Shown piece after piece: positions 1-4,406 of a stretch of DNA of 5,681 nt. A program made the translations under genes and the position numbers. The DNA comes from an uncultured Coriobacteriales bacterium (GTDB taxonomy: Bacteria; Actinomycetota; Coriobacteriia; Coriobacteriales; UMGS124): assembly GCA_934662525.1 (NCBI GenBank), contig CAKUKJ010000180.1:1-5681 (forward strand). Direction: 5' to 3'. Every line of letters begins with the position of its first letter. The first letter of the stretch is position 1. The notes under the pieces were generated by a model that did no database searches, had not been told where the DNA came from, and saw only the letters and a program-made list of their open reading frames with translations.

Positions 1-2
1 GA

Positions 3-560
3 TATGACCAGCCTGCTGTCGCCCGAGATCACCACCGTCGCCTCGCTGACCGACCGCTGCGACCGTTGCAGCGCGGTGTCGAGCGCAGGAAGTTCAAGCT
101 TTACTCATCAGACGTCGGGCTGCTTATGGTGCGCTATTCCAATGCAGTTGCCATGGACGTTATGGAAGGTGCGCGCTCAGTCAATTTCGGTGCAGTATAC
201 GAGAATGTCGTTGCGCAGGAGCTTAGGTCTGCCGGCTATGAGCTGTGCTACTACAACAACAACCGCAAGGGTGAGGTTGACTTTCTGATGGAGACCTCAT
301 CGGGGGAGGTCGTTCCGATTGAGGTCAAATCAGGGAAGGATTACAAGGTCCACACGGCGCTGAACAACTTGCTGGGAACCGAAGCTTACGGAATCGGCAG
401 GGCTTTTGTGCTCTCGGAGCACAACGTTTCGAGCGAGGAACGCAAGGGGAAGCCCGTTTATTATCTCCCGCTCTATATGACGCTCTGTCTGAGTGACGAA
501 CGGGGAGTCTTGCCGGGGTCTGGCGTGTTTGCGCCGCCGGCGTTTGAGGATTGGAGGTGA
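3..560 (+). CDS. AAA-family ATPase with DUF4143 domain, C-terminal part only (5' partial)
   Basis: This is the C-terminal part of an ATP-binding protein of the AAA_14/DUF4143 type. Such proteins are usually about 400 residues long, with a P-loop ATPase in front and a restriction-nuclease-like fold behind; their cellular role is poorly known, and some occur in toxin-antitoxin or defence settings. The frame is open to the window edge, but recognisable family sequence starts only near position 57 (PL, eight residues, then FKLYSSDVGLL). Then follow FGAVYENVVAQEL (about 183-221), the PD-(D/E)XK-like core GEVDF (270-284) and IEVKSG (318-335), and the C-terminal VYYLPLYM. The acidic and lysine residues expected of the core (VD, E-V-K) are present. 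The P-loop and about 230 N-terminal residues are missing. TTG at 66 is an in-frame codon with no convincing ribosome site, so I do not take it as a start. About a third of codons between 126 and 299 end in A or T, far more than in the neighbouring flavoproteins, which suggests a later acquisition. It converges on flavoprotein A and is probably unrelated in function. Confidence 0.8.
   Translation, partial: YDQPAVARDHHRRLADRPLRPLQRGVERRKFKLYSSDVGLLMVRYSNAVAMDVMEGARSVNFGAVYENVVAQELRSAGYELCYYNNNRKGEVDFLMETSSGEVVPIEVKSGKDYKVHTALNNLLGTEAYGIGRAFVLSEHNVSSEERKGKPVYYLPLYMTLCLSDERGVLPGSGVFAPPAFEDWR
4..78 (+). other. Possible foreign N-terminal coding fragment (DUF7455-like) at the left edge
   Basis: The first 60-75 bases read best in a frame different from the DUF4143 gene that follows. 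From the ATG at 4, nearly every codon up to about position 60 ends in G or C, and the peptide begins MTSLLSPEITTVASLTDRCD followed by RC. The DRCDRC pair resembles the first zinc-ligand motif near the start of small actinobacterial DUF7455 proteins, which are usually written DRCDRCGA. After about position 75 this frame turns into nonsense that runs antiregister to the DUF4143 gene and stops near 288. The second ligand pair of DUF7455 (a Cys-x-His-His type) is not present. What I see is a change of coding frame. That it is a joined fragment of another gene, natural or an assembly artefact, is inference, and chance is a real alternative in such a short stretch. Confidence 0.22.
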
Positions 561-580
561 AGGGGGCACCGCCGCAGTAT

Positions 581-617
581 ACGGCCCCGGACATTCACGA
601 TGGATGCCCGGGGCCGC
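581..617 (-). terminator. Stem-loop between convergent genes, probable terminator of the flavoprotein unit
   Basis: CGGCCCCGG at 582-590 pairs perfectly with CCGGGGCCG at 608-616. CAT (592-594) and ATG (604-606) extend the stem around a nine-base loop. In RNA read from the minus strand, positions 607/591 and 617/581 become G-U wobbles, giving a continuous 14-pair stem; in plus-strand RNA both are C-A mismatches. The hairpin is therefore stronger for the minus-strand flavoprotein transcript, whose stop codon lies about 50 bases upstream of it. No T-run follows on either strand, so it is not a textbook intrinsic terminator. It could equally be a 3'-end stabilising hairpin or a Rho-linked pause site. 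Confidence 0.5.
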
Positions 618-666
618 TTGGTACAGGCGCAAGTCCGCGTGTCTCAGAGGGCTGGTTTGCCTGCCC

Positions 667-2355
667 TTATGCGTTCACGGCGGCGGCGGCGTTGGTGCCG
701 GCCAGGCGGCCGAAGGTGAGCGCCGTGCCCAGCGAGATGCCGGCCACGATGACCGGGTAGTCCACCAGGAAGCGGCGGCCCTGGTTGTTGCCGGCGCAGA
801 AGAGGCCCGGAATCGGCTCCTCGGCGTCGTTGACCACGTGCAGGTCGTGGTCGCACTCCAGGCCGCCCATCATGACGAGCATGTACTTGCTCGCCGAGAA
901 GGCGCAGGCGTAGAACGGCGGGTTCTCCACGGGGAACAGGCGCTTGGCCATCTTGCCGAAGTCCTCGTCGAAGCCGGCGTGGCACAGGTCGTTGTAATGG
1001 GCGATCTCGGCCAGGGCAGTGTCGGCGGGCAGCCCCATCATCTCGACGAGCTCCTCGAGCGTGTCGGCCTTGTAGGTGACGGCGTCCTCCACCATCTGCT
1101 GGGTGGTATAGCCCAGGCCGAACCCGGAGAGCACGAGCTCGTAGTCGCCCACCTCGTCGTCGGGCACGAAATGCGTGGTGTAGCCGTGGCCGTCGGGCAT
1201 GTCGATGATTTGCTCGGGCCACTTGGAGTCGAAGATCTGATAGGCGCGGATGTCCTGGGCGGCCTTCTCGGGGTCGGTCGAGACGGGCTGGCGGCAGAGC
1301 ATCTGCGTGAGGTTCTGGCCGGGGATGTCCTCGTCCATGAAGCGCTTGCCGGCCATATTGAGCTGCAGGTAGGAGTCCACGCCCAAGGCCGCGCCCATGT
1401 GGTGCGCCATGGGGGCGTGGGGGCCGTTCTCCATGCGGCCGCCGGCCCAGATGCCCATGAGGTGACCGTCGCCGGTGTCAACGCCCCCGCCGTAGTCGGC
1501 GTACTCGGGGGCATAGTACCTCACCATGTCGTTGTTTGCGCCGTAGTCGCCGCAGGTAAGCACGACCTGCTTGGCGTTCACCTTGATGTAGCCGGCATCG
1601 GTCTTGGCGTAGGCGCCGCATACGGTGCCGTCCTCGTTCTGGACGAGCTGCTCACCGGCTGCGCCGAAGATGATCTGGCCGCCCGCGGCCTTACCCGCGT
1701 CCATGGCGGCCTGGCAGGCCCACTGCATGTTGGGGTTCGTGGTGATGGTGCCGTGGAAGTAGGGGTAGAACTCCTCGCGGTAGTCGTAGCCCTCGTTTGC
1801 CGGGAAGCACTTCGGGCGGATGTAGAACTCCTTGTCGGTCTCCTTCTCGGCGGCCGTTCCCTTCAGCACCTCGAAGTCGGCGCCCTCCACGAACCAGTCG
1901 AAGTCCTGGCCGGAGTGGTCGTACCAGTAGGAGAGCATCCAGGGGTCGATGCGCGAGGCGCACTCCTTCTGCATCTCGTGCATGATGACCTCCTTGGGCT
2001 CCCACTCGATGCCCAGGTCCTTCTGGATCTGAGAGCCCACGACGCCGAAGTCGCCGGCCATGTAGATGACCGAGTAGCTCTCCTCGGGCTGCTTCTCCAG
2101 GGCGATGGTCTTCACGCCGGTCTCGGCAGCCGCCTTGAAGGCGGCGGTGCCGGCCAGGCCCATGCCGATGACGAGGACGTCGCAGTCCTGCTCGTCCACG
2201 ATGTCGCTGGGCACCTCGGGTTTGGTGAGAAATGCGGGCTGGGCGGCAGCTGCTTCGGTGGCGACGACCTCGTCGGCCAGGGCGACACCGGTGGCGGCCA
2301 GGGCGCCTGCGCCGGCGGCAGCTCCGGCGACAAAGTTGCGACGAGAAATGCTCAT
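667..2355 (-). CDS. Tat-exported FAD-binding flavoprotein A (fumarate reductase/succinate dehydrogenase flavoprotein-like)
   Basis: This 562-aa protein belongs to the FAD_binding_2 family (fumarate, urocanate and related enoate reductases; 3-ketosteroid dehydrogenases). A twin-arginine signal is visible: SRRNF at residues 4-8, an Ala/Gly-rich hydrophobic stretch to about 27, and a likely cut after ALA (27/28). It should therefore be exported folded with FAD. The Rossmann loop is VIGMGLAG (62-69), with the ribose-binding acid at E87. Further family landmarks are TGDG (294-297), GKRFMDE (336-342), MMGG (495-498), PIPGLFCAG near 514-521 and TFGRLAG (547-553). The C-terminal signature with DYPVIVAGISLG is the form typical of Eggerthellaceae flavoproteins. 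The GGNS-type loop normally found after the acid is replaced by EESYSV. By hand alignment, the catalytic Arg after GKRF and the His before MGG are also absent, so a classical fumarate reductase is unlikely. There is no haem or FMN domain. The start is secure: an in-frame TAG lies four codons upstream and AGGAGA sits five bases before the ATG. It lies 164 bp behind flavoprotein B and is probably co-transcribed with it. Substrate unknown. Confidence 0.93.
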   Translation of the reverse strand: MSISRRNFVAGAAAGAGALAATGVALADEVVATEAAAAQPAFLTKPEVPSDIVDEQDCDVLVIGMGLAGTAAFKAAAETGVKTIALEKQPEESYSVIYMAGDFGVVGSQIQKDLGIEWEPKEVIMHEMQKECASRIDPWMLSYWYDHSGQDFDWFVEGADFEVLKGTAAEKETDKEFYIRPKCFPANEGYDYREEFYPYFHGTITTNPNMQWACQAAMDAGKAAGGQIIFGAAGEQLVQNEDGTVCGAYAKTDAGYIKVNAKQVVLTCGDYGANNDMVRYYAPEYADYGGGVDTGDGHLMGIWAGGRMENGPHAPMAHHMGAALGVDSYLQLNMAGKRFMDEDIPGQNLTQMLCRQPVSTDPEKAAQDIRAYQIFDSKWPEQIIDMPDGHGYTTHFVPDDEVGDYELVLSGFGLGYTTQQMVEDAVTYKADTLEELVEMMGLPADTALAEIAHYNDLCHAGFDEDFGKMAKRLFPVENPPFYACAFSASKYMLVMMGGLECDHDLHVVNDAEEPIPGLFCAGNNQGRRFLVDYPVIVAGISLGTALTFGRLAGTNAAAAVNA

Positions 2356-2360
2356 GGGAA

Positions 2361-2366
2361 TCTCCT
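2361..2366 (-). promoter_or_regulatory. Ribosome binding site of flavoprotein A
   Basis: AGGAGA on the minus strand, five bases before the ATG at 2355, is a strong Shine-Dalgarno match. With the in-frame TAG just upstream it fixes the start. An AT-rich patch (TTATATATGAG on the minus strand, about 2375-2385) lies just ahead and could be a -10 element, but I see no matching -35 at the right distance, so I do not call a promoter. Confidence 0.75.
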
Positions 2367-2430
2367 ATCTCTCATATATAAGAAGAGGGACGCACGAAAC
2401 GGGTGGCCGTCCGATAAGTCCTCGAAACTA

Positions 2431-2510
2431 GGATGCGCTGCAGCAAGGCGCGCGATGGCGATGTGTACTGGAGCACATGAGCCGGAGCGGAACGCGGCTG
2501 CAGCGCATCC
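2431..2510. repeat. 80-bp element with perfect 14-bp inverted repeats between the two flavoprotein genes
   Basis: GGATGCGCTGCAGC at 2431-2444 is the exact reverse complement of GCTGCAGCGCATCC at 2497-2510. The 52-base interior holds a smaller inverted pair (ATGTG at 2461-2465 with CACAT at 2473-2477) and GC-rich CGCG pieces that could pair and extend the main stem. In the minus-strand transcript the structure begins about nine bases after the stop codon of flavoprotein B. It ends about 75 bases before the start of flavoprotein A, followed by UAGUUUCG, which is only a weak U-rich tail. Possible roles are an attenuator or leaky terminator that lowers expression of A, a hairpin that protects the B message, or a small palindromic repeat dispersed in the genome. 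No target-site duplication is visible at its borders. Confidence 0.7.
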
Positions 2511-2519
2511 AAAGATTGT

Positions 2520-4166
2520 TTAAGCGTCCCAGTTCTCCAGGCTGGAGGCGTGACGGGCGCTGATGCGGCCCCACACCTGGTTCTCGGCGTTGTTTCCGCC
2601 GGTGATGCCGTAGGAGTGGTCCTGGAAGTTGCCGAAGCAGCCGGCGGCGTACAGGCGCGGGATGGGGTTGCCGGCGGGGTCGAGCACCTGGCCGTTCGCG
2701 TTCTTCTCGGGGCCGCCCAGTGTGGAGCAGGAGCCCGGGTAGATGGCGTAGGCGTAGTAGGGCCCCTCCTCGGAGAGGGCCACCAGGGTGGAGGCGTTGC
2801 GGTCGAAGCGCTCGTCGCGGCCCTGCTCGCAGAAGCCGTTGTACTCGGCCACGGTGGCCGCGAGCGTGTCGGCGTCCATCCAGTTGTCCCAGTCCTTCAT
2901 CTGGGCGGCAAGCTCCTCAAGGGTGTCGGCCTTCATGATCCAGCCCTTGTCCACCTCGGCCTGGTTGTCCTGGCTCCAGCCGTCCCAGTCGCGCAGCTCG
3001 TCGGGCAAGTCGCTCGCAAAGTTGCCGCACTCGAAGAAGTCGCCTTGGCTCGTGGCGAGCTTGCCGGCCTCGAAGGTCGCCTGATCGAAGACGCACCAGG
3101 TGGGGATGCGGTCGAAGTCGCAGATGGCGTCGTTGAACGACATGAGCGTGTGCCAGCCGTTGTGGGGCGAGCCCGTGTTGTTCTCGTCAACGAAGCGCTT
3201 GCCGAGACGGTTCACCCAGATGTAGGAGGGGCCGGCGGGGAAGGCCAGAACGGAGAAGTCGTTCTCGGGGTCGCGGGTGTACATGGAGGTCATCGAGATG
3301 ACGTTGTCCATGTGCCACAGCTTGGCGCCGACCTCCTCGACCATGCGGATGCCGTCGCCGGTGTTGAAGCGCCAGCCCTCGAACTTGAACGGATAGATCT
3401 TGAGGTACTTGTTCTTGAGCTCCTCGTTGAACTCGAAGCCGCCGCACGTCATGATGACGCCCTTGCGCGCCTTCACCGCCTTGGGCGTGGCGTCGTCGCC
3501 GATGAGGGTGTAGGCGCCCACGATCTCGCGGGTGGCGGGGTTTTGGATGAGGTGCTCGTCATGGCAGTCGAACATGATCTGCGCGCCGAGCTCGGCGCGC
3601 TTGGCGTCAAGCTCGTGGAACGTCTTCATGCCGAAGCCCTCCACGGAGGAGAGGCGCTGGCAGCCGGCGAACTTGTCCTCGTCGAGCTTGTAATACTCGG
3701 GGATGGAGCCGGCAAGGGCCGAGTCGACGATCTCGTAGGTCATGCCGTACTTGTCGGCATACTCGGTGTTGCGGGCGCACTCCTCCACCCAGGCGTCGGC
3801 CATGTCGTCGGCGATGGCGCCCTTGGAGAAGGTGCGCAGGTACTCCTTGAACGTCTCCTTCTTGTCTTCGGGGATGATGGTCCACTCGCCGTTGTTGATG
3901 CGGGAGTTGCCGCCGCCCTCAACCGGGGCCTTCTCAAGAATGAGAACTTCCTGGCCGCACTCGTCGGCACCGATGAGCGACGCCCACATGCCGGCTCCGC
4001 CATACCCGATGACGAGCAGGTCGCACTCGTAGTCCCAGGCCTCGGGCAGCCAGGACTGGTCGGCGGTCTCGTCGGCCATGGCGGCGCCGGCCCCTGCGAG
4101 CGCGGCCATTCCGGCGGCGGCGCCGGCCCCCTTGACGAAGTTGCGGCGCGATACGTTGTTGCTCAT
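2520..4166 (-). CDS. Tat-exported FAD-binding flavoprotein B (fumarate reductase/succinate dehydrogenase flavoprotein-like)
   Basis: This 548-aa protein is a diverged paralogue of the flavoprotein downstream of it. It has a Tat signal (SRRNF at residues 6-10, hydrophobic Ala/Gly stretch, likely cut after AMA at 31) and a Rossmann loop VIGYGGAG (52-59) with acid E78. A canonical GGGNSRINNGEW loop follows (84-95), unlike in A. Later landmarks are TGDG (269-272), GKRFVDEN (322-329), TLGG (482-485), PIPRLYAAG (501-509), a GGNN stretch (523-526) and WGRISA (532-537), all expected of the FAD_binding_2 family. At the positions of the fumarate-reductase catalytic Arg (after GKRF) and His (before the MGG-like motif) I read Gly and Ser/Cys by hand alignment, so the chemistry or substrate differs from fumarate. 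No haem or FMN domain is present. The frame is open for 50 more codons, to 4316. I chose 4166 because the Tat motif belongs at the N-terminus and AAGGGG lies eight bases before this ATG. B is the promoter-proximal gene of the B-A unit and is divergent from the LuxR-type regulator. Substrate unknown. Confidence 0.92.
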   Translation of the reverse strand: MSNNVSRRNFVKGAGAAAGMAALAGAGAAMADETADQSWLPEAWDYECDLLVIGYGGAGMWASLIGADECGQEVLILEKAPVEGGGNSRINNGEWTIIPEDKKETFKEYLRTFSKGAIADDMADAWVEECARNTEYADKYGMTYEIVDSALAGSIPEYYKLDEDKFAGCQRLSSVEGFGMKTFHELDAKRAELGAQIMFDCHDEHLIQNPATREIVGAYTLIGDDATPKAVKARKGVIMTCGGFEFNEELKNKYLKIYPFKFEGWRFNTGDGIRMVEEVGAKLWHMDNVISMTSMYTRDPENDFSVLAFPAGPSYIWVNRLGKRFVDENNTGSPHNGWHTLMSFNDAICDFDRIPTWCVFDQATFEAGKLATSQGDFFECGNFASDLPDELRDWDGWSQDNQAEVDKGWIMKADTLEELAAQMKDWDNWMDADTLAATVAEYNGFCEQGRDERFDRNASTLVALSEEGPYYAYAIYPGSCSTLGGPEKNANGQVLDPAGNPIPRLYAAGCFGNFQDHSYGITGGNNAENQVWGRISARHASSLENWDA

Positions 4167-4170
4167 GTGT

Positions 4171-4181
4171 CTTTCCCCTTT
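4171..4181 (-). promoter_or_regulatory. Ribosome binding site of flavoprotein B (decides the start)
   Basis: AAAGGGGAAAG on the minus strand has AAGGGG ending eight bases before the ATG at 4166. It supports that start over upstream in-frame start codons, the furthest at 4316, which would put about 50 unrelated residues ahead of the Tat motif. Confidence 0.7.
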
Positions 4182-4205
4182 CGTTTTGCGACGGATTGCC
4201 CCGCC

Positions 4206-4234
4206 GCTTGTGACGCAAGACTGGTATGCTTGTG
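4206..4234. promoter_or_regulatory. Direct repeat GCTTGTG x2, candidate operator for flavoprotein B
   Basis: The heptamer GCTTGTG occurs at 4206-4212 and 4228-4234, 22 bp apart, which is about two helical turns. The pair lies roughly 40-70 bp upstream of the start of flavoprotein B, where an activator or repressor would bind. A pair of 7-mers in 240 bp can arise by chance. Confidence 0.2.
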
Positions 4235-4290
4235 CGAGCAGCGCCGCCGGGCCGCCTGTGGGCTGTGCCCTGCGCACGCTAGGTTCGACT

Positions 4291-4301
4291 ATTGCCGCAA
4301 T
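4291..4301. promoter_or_regulatory. Hyphenated palindrome ATTGC-C-GCAAT, candidate operator
   Basis: Two perfect five-base half-sites surround one central base, near the middle of the divergent region. The dyad symmetry suits a dimeric helix-turn-helix regulator such as a LuxR protein, but nothing else shows that it is bound. Confidence 0.2.
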
Positions 4302-4341
4302 GTTTCGCCGCGGCATCTCGCGGGCCGTCGTATTGTTGTGT

Positions 4342-4370
4342 TTGCTGGCTCATATTGCGCGTCGTATGGA
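4342..4370 (+). promoter_or_regulatory. Candidate housekeeping promoter of the LuxR-type regulator
   Basis: TTGCTG (4342-4347) and TATGGA (4365-4370) are separated by 17 bases, the ideal spacing for a sigma-70-type promoter. A transcript would begin near 4377, about 30 bases before the GTG start. Each hexamer matches the consensus at only about half of its positions, so this is a moderate guess. The second CGTCGTAT copy overlaps the -10 element. Confidence 0.3.
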
Positions 4371-4393
4371 CACGCTGAGCTGGTGTTTTGATT

Positions 4394-4403
4394 GAGGGGT
4401 GAG
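4394..4403 (+). promoter_or_regulatory. Ribosome binding site of the LuxR-type regulator
   Basis: GAGGGGTGAG precedes the GTG at 4407, with the GAGGGG core ending seven bases before it. It favours GTG 4407 over ATG 4425, whose nearest purine run (GGGGGA) touches the start codon and is too close. Confidence 0.55.
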
Positions 4404-4406
4404 TGC

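Larger units (their letters stand above)
4167..4406. promoter_or_regulatory. Divergent promoter/operator region between flavoprotein B and the LuxR-type regulator
   Basis: This 240-bp non-coding interval must hold the promoters of both divergent genes. It is visibly more AT-mixed near the regulator end (4330-4395) and contains several short repeats: GCTTGTG twice (4206-4212, 4228-4234), CGTCGTAT twice (4326-4333, 4360-4367), and palindromes at 4260-4270 (GGGCTGTGCCC), 4291-4301 (ATTGCCGCAAT) and 4307-4314 (GCCGCGGC). I found no convincing -10/-35 pair for flavoprotein B, which fits a gene that needs an activator, but this is inference. I saw no riboswitch-like architecture. Confidence 0.6.

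Noticed and set aside
2431..2510. The 80-bp inverted repeat as a transposon-derived mini-element with target duplication
   Set aside because: No matching short direct repeats flank it, so mobility is not supported from this window alone.
493..2523. A 676-codon open frame on the plus strand antisense to flavoprotein A
   Set aside because: It mirrors the codon periodicity of a GC-rich gene on the other strand. The product is low-complexity (Val, Leu, Gly, His, Ala) with no family signal, while the minus strand has a Tat signal, FAD motifs and a ribosome site.
4167..4316. N-terminal extension of flavoprotein B by 50 codons
   Set aside because: It would bury the Tat motif behind unrelated residues and skip the good ribosome site before 4166.
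2550..4391. A 613-codon open frame on the plus strand antisense to flavoprotein B
   Set aside because: The same GC-bias shadow effect; no motifs, and it runs through the divergent promoter region.
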